A program made the position numbers and the translations under genes. Shown piece by piece: positions 10,544 through 19,541 of a stretch of 20,379 bases of DNA. The stretch comes from Tetmemena sp. SeJ-2015. Taxonomy: Eukaryota; Ciliophora; Spirotrichea; Sporadotrichida; Oxytrichidae. The notes under the pieces were generated by a model. That model saw only the letters and a list, made by a program, of their open reading frames with translations. It did no database searches and had not been told where the DNA came from. The DNA lies in assembly GCA_027382625.1 (NCBI GenBank), contig JAJKFJ010023662.1, forward strand, positions 1-20,379, given 5' to 3'. The first letter of the stretch is position 1; each line of letters begins with the position of its first letter.

Positions 10544-10851
10544 ATTTATCTTCAAATGACTATTTAAATTTAATGATCAGAGCATTTATACATCTCTTTT
10601 TTACAATCACTCTAATCCATTCATATTCTACCTATATTTAAAAATTATAAATTTAATTACATACCCACACCCTTAACTCTATTCCACGGTGCAGCTGTTG
10701 TCTCACAATTCTAAGTTTGAATTAATTTTGAGTATACATTAGTTTATTAAGTTAAATTCTGTCTCAATTATATCTGAACTAGAATATAATTTTTTTCTCT
10801 TAAAACTGCCACGCATCAGAGCCACTAGAGATCAGTCTCAGAAATCATTGA

Positions 10852-11565
10852 TTATACTTCCTACAACCTTCTATTTTCCATTAAATTCCTTCCTATAATA
10901 TTAGGGAAATATGCTTTGCGAGCTTCAATCGTTTGAATAGTTTGGACAGCTCACTCATATTGCTTATTGAAAGTTTCAAAATAACCTCCAAAGAGTTTTG
11001 CTATATTCCTGAAAAGTTTCTCCAGCCACAATTTCCCCCAAAGTCTTTAGAATTATTATATGAATTCCTTTTTTCGCAGGTTGTACTGGGTAAGAATAAA
11101 ATCCCATTCCCAAAAATCTTTGAATGCACAACTATGAAAGAAATAGTCTCGATTATTTATTCATACCCCTATTGGTATTTAGTGAGTGTTCTTCTATCAA
11201 TAAAAATTATAGATAGTCACAATTCCCAGTTAGACTCACAATAGCAGCTAGTCTTTCAAAATGTCATTGAGAACAATTATGAAAACTTAATTTCCACATA
11301 GCTCCCGGAATTCAACTATTAAACCAATAGTCCAAAGTTTTCCTCTAGCAGTTGGAAGATGAAATTAAATAATATAACTAAGAGCTATCAAATCTATAGG
11401 TGCTTTTTATTCGATATGTTTGTATTAATCTCAAATTTTTTCGACTTTCGAATAACTCTTTTAATGATACTTTTATCTTCTAAGAAACTATTTGAATCCT
11501 CACAATAGAATAATTCGTAAGAGTCATTCTGTCTTAATTTTTAAATGAGCTTTAAGATGACATGA
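10852..11565 (+). CDS. Candidate gene reading with TAA/TAG as sense; function unknown
   Basis: The frame lies between TGA at 10849 and TGA at 11563, 237 codons. It contains the longest standard-code open stretch of the window (about 103 codons, 10933-11244, no stop at all). In-frame TAA/TAG appear mainly in the second half, for example after HNSQLDSQ. With TGA as Trp it could continue to about 12064. The overall stop rate is below, but not far below, the random expectation. The next frame also gives gene-like peptides (such as FLQQLEDEIKQYNQEL near 11345), which shows how weak eye judgement is here. There is no clear start codon, no domain and no neighbour that helps. Confidence 0.3.
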
Positions 11566-12580
11566 TTGTTATTTCCTAAACCAAGCTTTCTAATCTTGTT
11601 TGCTGAATTATGTTCACGATATCTTGTTCTTAAATTCTTTAATAGATTAGAGAATTAGCAAGTATCTTTTTAAATGCAGTTTGATCTTTTATTTCTTGTT
11701 TATTATGGTTAAGAGGATATATCGACGTAGGAAAATGTATAGTAGCTCATTAAAATGGATCTGTGAGTGCTTAAAATTTTGAGAGAAATTTATCTAAGGC
11801 TTTGCTTAGATCTAGAACAACAGCTAACTAGGTTTTTAATAAATCTAGGGTATGAGTAGTTTTTTTATTGAGTGAAACGTGTAAAGATTCAGATTGAGAA
11901 AATCTCAAAGACTCCATATGCTTTTCAATATAAATTTTGTGTTAATCAAGCTGAGATTTATCTCTCATAAAGGGGGGACGATTAAATCAGCACCCTTTTA
12001 TATTTTAGTTGTAGAGAATATCATTGTCTTAAAGTTATCTGTTCAGAGGTAAAGAGAATTAAATGAATTGAGTCGCGAATAGTAGAAATAATATCAGATG
12101 AATTAAAACATCATTAAAAAGAATATTCTCTTACTTCAAAAAAAAGTTGGGGTTGATAAATTTTAAAGATTTTTGGTAAAATTATTTCAGTTTTAATTAA
12201 TTAAGCCATCCAATTGGTAAATCAAGATTCCTAATAAAGTAATCCAATCAGGCTGAAATTATTTCATTAGACATCAGATTAAATTATTTAATAGCCAACT
12301 ATATCAGAGTTAAACTATATTAGCCAATCATTATTATTTGTTCACTATCAGACTAATCAACTAATAATTAAGATTCTCATGTCTGATCTTGTTTCAACTA
12401 TTTACGATTCAATTCACTTAATTCTCTTTGGAATCATTAACCTCAGGCATTATTTTTAAAGAGTCCAAAACTTTACAAATAAGTTTGAGTTGCCCGAGAA
12501 TGGATACAGTGTGAAATAAAAGAACTATTCCTCCTAGCAGAGGTTTGGGATAATCTTCAACATTATAAAGTGCATGTTAA
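11566..12580. other. Possible downstream continuation of the 10852 reading, then spacer
   Basis: If TGA is Trp, the plus frame from 10852 goes on with scattered TAG/TAA/TGA to about 12064-12150. Beyond that the sequence is AT-rich with nothing recognised. A short G-run at about 11971-11977 stands out but belongs to no visible structure. Confidence 0.3.
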
Positions 12581-13245
12581 TATAGGTCAAATACGAATTG
12601 TTGATTGGCGACTGCTATATCTTAAAAATAAATAATTTTTAATGTTTTTTAGTGTGAGTCCTTGACTGTTTTAACTATTTAAATTTAATAACAAAACTAA
12701 TCATAAGATGGAAGGAGGAGGTTGAGCTCCCTAGGAGTTCCCTCTCTGGTCTTTACTTCAACAACTATACCTACTGCATTATCTTCGTGATCATCTTCGG
12801 AGGACTGGAAGACATACATTATTAAAATCCAAAAAGCAATTAAAGATGCTTTCAATTTAGAACTAACCTTCAAGCTAGTCAGATACAACAAGAAGCACAC
12901 TCCCACTACAAGTGCAAATCTAAGTAGCTCCATTTTCATACTAAAAGCCTATAGAAACTACAGATATATTCAGTCATACTGGAAATGTTGCTGATGATTT
13001 TTATCACAAGTATCAACAAGACATCAAAATGAAGAAAAAGTGGAAAAAGAAAACCAAATAAATAAACAATGACTAAATGTAGGCAGTGTAAACAAAGCTG
13101 ACAAGCACCAATTCTCTGAGTTAGTTATTTAAATCCTCAATTCTTAAAAAACAGTCAAGGACTGGCGCTCACACTAAAAAACATTAAAAATTATTTATTT
13201 TATAGATATAGCAGTCGTCAATCAACAATTCGTATTTGACCTATA
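12581..13245. mobile_element. Family A element 3: near-identical 95-bp TIRs around a small ORF
   Basis: The left end TATAGGTCAAATACGAATTG (12581) and its exact reverse complement (ending 13245) open inverted repeats that stay almost identical for about 92-98 bp. There is one substitution in GATTGGCGACTG against GATTGACGACTG, a small change near the ATATC block, and a 6-base indel near GTGTGAG. Such close arms imply a recent insertion or gene conversion between the arms. The element is 665 bp, TA-bounded, and encodes one 80-codon ORF instead of a transposase. Its ends share the family A pattern, but the interior is unrelated to elements 1 and 2. Confidence 0.8.
12697..12939 (-). CDS. Small putative membrane protein carried by family A element 3
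   Basis: 80 codons, fully open in the standard code, starting at ATG 12937-12939 (a second Met two codons on) and ending at TAG 12697-12699. Residues about 5-23 (LLRFALVVGVCFLLYLTSL) form a hydrophobic segment that could be a signal peptide or membrane helix. A second hydrophobic segment at about 31-46 (LIAFWILIMYVF) follows a short basic loop. Then come an acidic patch (SSEDDHEDN) and a hydrophilic tail. The ORF is GC-richer than the surroundings. It is the only ORF in the element and ends close to the left inverted repeat. No family recognised. If TAG is sense, the protein would run some 14 residues or more into the TIR. Confidence 0.4.
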   Translation of the reverse strand: MKMELLRFALVVGVCFLLYLTSLKVSSKLKASLIAFWILIMYVFQSSEDDHEDNAVGIVVEVKTREGTPRELNLLLPSYD

Positions 13246-14229
13246 AAATATTAAATTAGAGTTTATTTATGAAATTTTGACCTTTAATCAACTAATCTTA
13301 TTCATCCAAATTAATGAGTAAACAAAGTTTGGAATATTATTTTGCCTTTTATAATCTAAACTAAAATTTTAATTAATTTCTTTTATTTCGGGTGAATCAG
13401 AGCCAAAAAAGAATTGCCCATATAAAGAACTTAATTGAATTTTATTCTTAAATCAAATTTGGAAGCTAAATCAAATTATCATAAATAATGGAACAAATTA
13501 TAAACTCATAGTCTTTTGTTTCTCAAAAATATCTTAAAATATAATGTCTTCATAATTTAATAAGCTAAATTAAAAATAGGTAAAAAGTTTATTTTCCAAA
13601 AAATGCTTATATATCTTATCCATTAATTTCAAATAGGTTTGCTCTTTCATTTGCAATATAATAGTTACTTTGAGCTTGATGTTTATGAAGCATCTATTGC
13701 CCACATACAATAAATTCTAGAGAGTAGACAAAAACATAGGAGATTAAACTAGAATCTATTCATACTATTGCATTATTAGTACTAGATAAGATTAAATTTT
13801 GAAGTTAGATTAATTAAAGCGTTAGTTTTCTAGTTTGATAACCTATCAATATTTAAACGTATTTATCTTAATCCATAACCGGAATCCAAAGATAATTTTA
13901 AACACAATAAATCAAGCCAGCTCTTTCTCTTTGAATGATTGGACTGGCTATCTAATACTTCTAATTTTTTCCAAGAAGCACACTAGAAGATTACATGAAT
14001 TTGCTTTTAATCTAGTTCAACTTGATTATGAGGAAGGATTCTATTAAAAGGAGCCTCCTTAAGTTTAAAATATTGACACGCAAGACATTCGTTTCTCAAA
14101 TATAGCATAGTTATTATTTTATTATTTGTTATTATGTTTACAAATTAATTTATATAATTGTTTTAAGGTTTATTGGTTATTTAATCAAATTAAAATGCAA
14201 ATCATAATTATCCATAAATATATTAATAT
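13246..14229. other. Spacer; short sequence shared with the flank of family A element 1
   Basis: AT-rich, with no supported gene; the 70-codon open stretch at 13835-14047 is within chance. AGTTTATTTATGAAA at about 13260-13274 is the reverse complement of TTTCATAAATAAACT just outside the 6895 end of element 1, in the same relation to the TATAGGT terminus. Confidence 0.4.
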
Positions 14230-14559
14230 ATGTCAACGCTAACTTTGACAACGATGTCACCTGCCACCGTCGAAGACCTCAGTAATGATTTTAAAGCTCA
14301 AAATTACCTAGACAATCTTTAGATCTCACCATTATAAAGTCAGAGCAATCTCACCCAAGGTCAGTAAGATGGTCGAGTCGCAGCTAATTGGAGTGAGGAG
14401 GGGTAGGGCTGAGTGTGCTTGTGTGGTAGGTGCCATCATTGCCAGACTTTCTGGCCGAGTTCCTTTTTTAATTGAAAAGCTGGGATTTTTTAACAAATGG
14501 AGAAAGAAGCTTTAGCAGGAGCCACTCTTTTTAAATTAACGAAATATAGAGGCAAGTGA
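14230..14559 (+). CDS. Candidate gene with Cys cluster (reassigned stops needed)
   Basis: ATG at 14230 follows AT-rich sequence and opens the most GC-rich stretch of the window. The first 31 codons contain no stop and give MSTLTLTTMSPATVEDLSND. The frame then meets TAG, TAA, TAA, TAG and TGA within 45 codons, in contexts that read naturally as Gln and Trp. Near residues 69-76 is a Cys cluster, C-x-C-x2-C-x2-C (CLCGRCHHC), which could bind metal. TGA at 14557 is a possible end (109 residues). The same region forms a strong inverted repeat, so it may be a structured element rather than a gene. No family is assigned. Confidence 0.35.
14241..14449. repeat. GC-rich 209-bp inverted repeat with hairpin-bearing ends
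   Basis: 14241-14267 and the reverse complement of 14423-14449 match at 21 of 27 positions (core CACCTRCCAC preceded by CAAYGATG). At the left end, GTCAA (14232-14236) pairs with TTGAC; at the right end GCCAG pairs with CTGGC around 14441-14455. The two small stems differ in sequence but both pair, and each sits just outside the same core. It could be a structured RNA, a foldback element, or the TIRs of a small transposon. The flanks show no clear target duplication. Confidence 0.55.
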
Positions 14560-15739
14560 GAGAAAAAAGAGACAAGAGCACAAGAAGAGTATTCTTTTTA
14601 TATTTTTTTTTGCTTTGGGTTCTTGTGTGTAGTCTTGTTTGTTAGTAGATTCGAAGTGATGAGGATAAAAACTTTAATAGAATGATAACGGATAAATCTA
14701 ATCAAAACTAAACCTGAAAGTATTAAAATGTCATAAATTCTGTTTTCTATATAAATTATGATAATACCACAAAGAGCAAGACAATTAGACAAGCACTTTA
14801 TTGGTAGAAGTTACTTAGAGAAATGAGATTCAAGTTTGGATTTGACATAGCATAGTAAGATTGCATTCTTTTTCATCAGTATTTTAAGTTGAAATATTTT
14901 CCTTTAGTTTAAAAGAGAAGTTGATCAAATTATTTTTAATCTTAAAATATTTCGGCTGTACAAAATATTATCTCAATTTTATTTAAGTATCTGAATTTGA
15001 AACATCTTTGACTTTATTCGTTTCCATTTTCTTTAAATGTTGATCTTAACTACTTATATAATTATTTAATTTTACCTAGCCTAATAATTTAGCAAAACAT
15101 TTTTGAATTTGCTTTTTGCTTTGCTACAAGAATCTTGACAGTCAATAATTTTGCCTTAAACTGCAGTTATTGCTTGAGCCCACCTCTTCTAATTTATTTT
15201 CTGTAAAATTAATTAAAAATAAGTGAATTTATATATTATCAGCGACTTTATCAAATTTAATCATTTTTTATATTTCTTAAACTAATTTTTCGATCGCTGA
15301 AACTTATCTTCCTTTTAATAATTGGCAATGGTAGATAATTTATGTTTTTCTTTTAATTTTTTTTAATAGAGTTAAAGCCTAATGCTATGATGATATACTT
15401 GAAAGTGGTAGGAGAAAATAATTTTAATTAAATGATTTAGTATGAGAATAATTAAAAGATTTGAGTTAGCTACTTCTCTCTGCTTTATTTATTGCAAGAT
15501 AAAATACAAAACTAGAGAACTTGATTTTGAGAGAGAGAGAGAATAAATTAAATTATAAGAAATAATTTGCGAATGACTGCTTATTAAACATAAATAAAAT
15601 TAAATAAAAATTAGCTCAGCCCTTATCCATAAAGCTGAATCTTACAGAATTAACTATTTTATTAGAATTAAGAATATAACTGAGAAGAGAAGATTTACGA
15701 TAATCAAACAAACATGAAGTAAAAAAGAGATTCCTAATT
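14560..15739. other. Spacer, nothing supported
   Basis: AT-rich. The 64-codon minus-strand open stretch at 14598-14792 is no longer than chance allows. A short GA dinucleotide run lies at about 15527-15541. Confidence 0.5.
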
Positions 15740-15889
15740 TATAGCTGAGAATTTAATGAAAAGAGAATTAAATTATATATTAAATTAAAATGGAATAAAG
15801 CAGGGACAGTTGAAGTGTGTCTAATTTAAATAATAATTACACCATTCGATTCAACATAAAATTTAAAGAACTTTTTATCCTTGTAACTT

Positions 15890-16090
15890 TTGTGTGGGAG
15901 TGCTCAGTCAAGAGTTATAAGAGACACAAGTTTGAATGAAAGTGATGAAGATGATGATGAAGAGTGGGTGAGTCATATTTCGCTGCTGAGTGGAGCTACG
16001 AAGTTGATTATAGAAGAAACTCATTTTAAATTTTTAATGAGCTATCGAACAAGCTGCAGATCAGGGGGATGTTTGAACGATTTCAACTGA
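15890..16090 (+). CDS. ORF in the left arm of the family B element
   Basis: 66 codons open in the standard code, ending at TGA 16088-16090; the upstream limit is not a clear ATG. The product has an acidic run (NESDEDDDEEW) and then EETHFKFLMSYRTSCRSGG. The matching part of the right arm (minus strand, about 17380-17330) reads EETHINFLINYQISCRSGG in the same frame, with conservative changes (M/I, S/N, R/Q), before a one-base indel breaks the correspondence. This suggests that part of the arm was once coding. Function unknown. Confidence 0.35.
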   Translation: MCGSAQSRVIRDTSLNESDEDDDEEWVSHISLLSGATKLIIEETHFKFLMSYRTSCRSGGCLNDFN

Positions 16091-16245
16091 CAAGAAGTTG
16101 CAACTCTCCATTTATTAATTTAAGCAATTACTGATTTTAATTAAAATTTCTCTGTAATTATTTTACATATTACAACTATTTAAAAAAAAAGTTCTTTAAA
16201 TTACCTGACCAATTTTATATTAAATAAATTAAAGAGGTTATAATT

Positions 16246-16452
16246 ATGGCATAGGTATTTAGCAGCTACTTAAATGACACTCTATTTTAAAATGTGAAGG
16301 CGTTTAACCACAGTCCTAATCAATTTAATTATGAAGAATACACAACAAATTCATTGCAGGATTTCAAAAAGTAATAAGAACAAGTCATTAAAGCAAGGCC
16401 TAAGCAAAAAGATATTGGAAAACCAGTTTAATAAGGATGGTGGCTTTAATGA
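16246..16452 (+). CDS. ORF in the core of the family B element (reassigned TAA/TAG needed)
   Basis: ATG at 16246 after an A/T-rich leader. With TAA/TAG as Gln it gives 68 residues to TGA at 16450, hydrophilic and Gln/Lys-rich, with stretches such as SLQDFKKQQEQVIKARPKQ. Seven of its Gln codons are TAA or TAG. An overlapping frame is open for 63 codons in the standard code (16331-16522, MKNTQQIHC...), so the choice of frame is not certain; a frameshift or short intron could join the two. The frame resumes a gene-like look at 16510-16620. No domain recognised. Confidence 0.3.
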
Positions 16453-17417
16453 ATTTATTATTTCAATTGAAAATTATATCCGTTTTAACGAGAGGGATAA
16501 AAATAATTATTTACAATTTTAAACTATATTAGCAGACAAATTGTCAAAATATTGCACAGCATGCAGTTTTAGGCCTTTGAAGTTAGACTTCGTTTGGCTC
16601 TTCTGAATTAATTGCCCTGCTGTTTTCTTCATTACTAATTGGGAGCGGACCTTTAGTAGATTTATTACCTATTACATTAGTTTGGTATTTTTAGTCTTCT
16701 GCCTCAAGCATAGCATCATCTAACTTAGCAAATTCCTATTCGTTGAGGGAAGTCTTATCATAGGTGTATTAAATTGCGTAAAGTTCTAGTATTCTACTTT
16801 TTTAGTTGACAATAATAAAATACAATCAATTTATTAATATAATTATAATTCATATCAATTTTATCATCTAAGTTAGAAGTTCAATTAATATTTGTAATAA
16901 AAAGCTTAGAACAAACTTCTTTAGATACAAACATATTACATTAATTTAATCAGACATCTATTCTAAAATATATACAGGTAACCTTAAAATATTAAAAGTG
17001 AATTAAGTATAGAATATAATTATATCATAGTATCTTGAAGATAATACAAAATGAAATTATGGAAGTTAAATCAGCTTACATTCCTCCATAAGTAGTTTTA
17101 AGAAAATGAATTACAAATAATTTCTTTAAATAATAATCTCAGTTGTTCTTATTATAGGCAAAATATTTTAGTTTATTTATCATCTTAATCATCCTGCTTA
17201 TTAGTGATACTGTGTTAAAGATATTTCTGGGTTAAGCTCAGAAATATAGTAGGAATTTTAATTAAAATTGGTGATTGATTAAAATAATAAAAGGAGAGCT
17301 GTAACTTCGTGGCAGTTTAAATCATTGATTCACCCCCTGATCTGCAGCTTATTTGATAGTTTATCAAAAAATTAATATGAGTTTCTTCTTTAAAATTTTC
17401 AACAGCACCTCTCAGCA

Positions 17418-17600
17418 ATGAGATATGATATTGCTGTTAGAGAATTAATTAAGCAAACTGCCACTTTTTTGACTATTGGAGACTTTGCAGTTAAGATTAA
17501 ATTTAGTTCGTTAATTATTCTTAAAGCTAGGAACTTTAGAGATCAGGCCGCCAATGATATTTATTTAATGGGTATTCTTAATATAATTCAAATTAATTAA
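17418..17600 (+). CDS. ORF spanning the extra segment of the family B right arm
   Basis: ATG at 17418 opens 60 codons in the standard code, ending at TAA 17598-17600. Codons are strongly purine-first and pyrimidine-last (GAT ATT GCT GTT and so on), more gene-like than most of the window. The product MRYDIAVRELIKQTATFLTI looks helical and ends with DIYLMGILNIIQIN. Most of it lies in the segment that the left arm lacks; the ATG itself lies in shared sequence where the left arm has GCG. The minus strand is also readable. No family is assigned. Confidence 0.3.
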   Translation: MRYDIAVRELIKQTATFLTIGDFAVKIKFSSLIILKARNFRDQAANDIYLMGILNIIQIN

Positions 17601-18230
17601 AAGACGTTTGATATTAAAATTCAATGTTGTATAATACTAAAAATATTAATAAATTCGAATTTGACTTGATTTGGAACTTGTATCGCTTATAACTCTTTAT
17701 TAAGCTCTCCCATACAAAGTTGCAAGGATAAAGCGTTCTTAGAATTGTATGCTGAATCGAATGGTGTAATAATTATTTAAATTGGAAACTCTTCAATTGT
17801 CACTGATTTATTCCATTTTAATTTAATATCTAATTTAATTCTCTTTTTTATTAAATTCTCAGCTATAGTGTCCAGCCACATACATTTCGTCAAATATGAA
17901 GGAGAAATTGTTATCAAATTTTTAAAAACTTTAATTTAGCAAACTGATAATTTAATAAAAAAAATATTCGAAATTACTTAAAGATAAAAATCAACTCTAG
18001 TAACATATCCCGTATGCTGATTATGTTTTCTTCAGTAACTTGAAGTCTTTAGACGAGTTTATACTTCAACTAATATATTACTTCCTGCTTTTGAGAAGCT
18101 GCTCTTGCTGCCCATTAAATCGTTTTTGAGCACACCCGAGGTTTGCTCATTCTCTCGAGGTCTTTGTTGGAGCCATTGAAGCCGACTTGACAAGTTTCAT
18201 GGCTGTGAAGAGGTATTCTTCCTATTGTCT

Positions 18231-18819
18231 TCAGTTTCCCCCATTCACTTTCGTCTTTTCCGATACAACTTCTTCCTTTAGCTTATAGCCCCATTTTTTT
18301 AGCATCTCTATTCTTTCTTAGAGTTTCCATTTGTCACCCAAAGAAACATGCAGCCATTAATCTTGCTTTGAGGGTTTGATTTAATTTCCTTCTCTTATAG
18401 TTCGATATCGGAGCCTCAAGTCAATCCTGAACCATAATGGGCTCATGAAATTTACATTGAATAGACTCTACTTCATTTGCCACTTCCAGAGATCTTTCGA
18501 CAACTGCTCATTTTAATAATTTATCTTTAATCCTATTCCTCGTATTCTGCAGTTTTCTTAGTAATGCTCAATTGCTTCTCCCTTCTTTTAACTAACTTTT
18601 TTTTGCAATTTCTTTTGTGGAGGCGGCTATGAGAGTAGTTATACTTTCTAATAAATTTTGCCTTGCTGCTGAACTTCTGAGAACTCCAATTTTTATATGT
18701 TTTGTGTTCTCATCATTCTTTAGTTTAAGTGTTCTATCTTCTACGATAGCGAGAAGTTTTTGCCACAATAATTGCATTCAACATCTCTCATATTCTTCAA
18801 CAAAGGTTTTTCTCTTCAT
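18231..18819 (-). CDS. Candidate gene, coiled-coil-like, with an apparent frameshift at an A8 run
   Basis: The minus strand from the Met at 18777 (or at 18819 if TGA is Trp) reads about 62 codons with no stop: MQLLWQKLLAIVEDRTLKLK and onward, Leu/Lys/Glu-rich and probably helical. At 18597-18604 lies a run of eight A on the coding strand. Past it, the frame reached by dropping one A reads on for about 120 codons with TAA/TAG only (for example KKGEAIEHY, NEQLSKDLWKWQMK, LGDKWKLQERIEMLKKWGYK), rich in TGG Trp, up to TGA at 18231. The original frame instead meets TAG at once and then TGA at 18568. Either the run is miscounted, the gene is broken, or frames shift at the run. With TGA as Trp the second frame continues past 18231. 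No named family; together with 19542-20339 the best coding candidate here. Confidence 0.4.
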
Positions 18820-18837
18820 AAATAAGCAGACATAATT

Positions 18838-19541
18838 AGTAAACAAATTTATTATAAGAACTAGTCTTTCTAAATTTGTGAGGGTGATATAAAATATATA
18901 TCTACTTAATACTTTTTCCCAAAATATCTTGTTCATAGCTTGACCTAAGATATATAAATTGATTTCTTCATTATAATAATTTTCAAAATCACTAAAAGTT
19001 TATTGATTTAAGACGTTAACCAGCTCATGGGACTCTTCTTGTTCGTTCGAACGGAGGCAAAGCATTCAATCCTTTGAGAAGCAAAAGCTATATCTTGCTC
19101 TAGAAATTATTTTTAAAATCATGAGAATGAGCTATCTATAGCTATCACAAATACTTTAAAAAGATGCAGGAGTGCTCCTCTTTAAACTCGATTCAATCTC
19201 TAACTGGGGAGAGTGAGAAGTAAATATTCTAAGTTATCTCCAATTAAAATATAAATGAATCTTCCGAGATCTTTCTTGCAAGATGTTAAGGATGACTGGA
19301 ATAATGCTGGTTCAACACGCTAACTTTTATTATAGCGCATACCACAAAAAATGAAGTCTCCCAGCACTATTTGTAAAATTTATCAAACAGCTGGAGTGAA
19401 GGGGAAACAGAAATAAAATAGTGCTTCAAAAAATCTCAAACAAAAATCTAAGACAAAATGATTTAATTAAATAACTATTTCACTAATTCAAGATGAGATT
19501 TAGAAAGGAAGAATATTTGTAATTAGATGATCTTAAGCTTC
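18838..19541. other. Intergenic or downstream region; palindrome CGTTCGAACG at 19044-19053
   Basis: With TGA as Trp, the minus frame of the next gene would continue into 19541-19150 and yields local peptides such as GDFIFCGMRYNKS and LGRFIYILIGDNLEY, but interruptions are more frequent than upstream. 18850-19020 is AT-rich and empty. A perfect 10-bp palindrome sits at 19044-19053. Confidence 0.35.

Larger units (their letters stand above)
10149..10636 (+). mobile_element. Family A element 2, inverted relative to element 1
   Basis: It runs from TATAAGATGAATACGAATAC (10149) to the reverse complement of TATAGGTAGAATATGAATGG (ending 10636), 488 bp. The whole body matches element 1 in opposite orientation, with the same tRNA-like block, T-run and ORF in the same order. 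Because each copy has its own pair of ends, the pair at 6839-7395 and 10149-10636 is read as two insertions, not as one 3.7 kb transposon with long inverted repeats, although the latter arrangement could also move as a unit. Confidence 0.7.
15740..17867. mobile_element. Family B element: 2.1 kb, TA-bounded, long inverted arms
   Basis: The left end TATAGCTGAGAATTTAAT (15740-15757) is repeated exactly in reverse complement at 17850-17867. Inverted likeness continues inward through blocks such as ACACCATTCGATTCA, GAGTTATAAG and AAGCTGCAGATCAGGGGG. The left arm reaches about 16160, the right arm starts about 17245. The right arm holds about 200 bp more than the left, at about 17440-17660. The unique core is about 16160-17245. 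The terminus TATAGCTG fits the Paramecium-type IES end TAYAGYNR (family knowledge), and TA flanks also fit Tc1/mariner. Three candidate ORFs lie inside; none looks like a transposase by eye. Confidence 0.75.

Noticed and set aside
6895..10636. A single 3.7 kb transposon with 500-bp inverted repeats
   Set aside because: Each arm has its own complete pair of family A ends, so two inverted insertions explain the pattern better, though joint movement is not excluded.
9741..11565. Family A element 2 as an IES splitting one gene into 9741-10148 and 10637-11565
   Set aside because: Joining at TA puts the upstream frame into a different frame from the 10852 reading, and TGA at 10101 precedes the junction.
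14436..14466. SAXO-type Cys motif in CLCGRCHHC
   Set aside because: The spacing of Cys and His differs from the SAXO N-terminal pattern.
17418..17600. Histone H3-like fold (end DIYLMGILN resembles the YLVGLFE region)
   Set aside because: Only a few residues match and the core helix residues do not line up.
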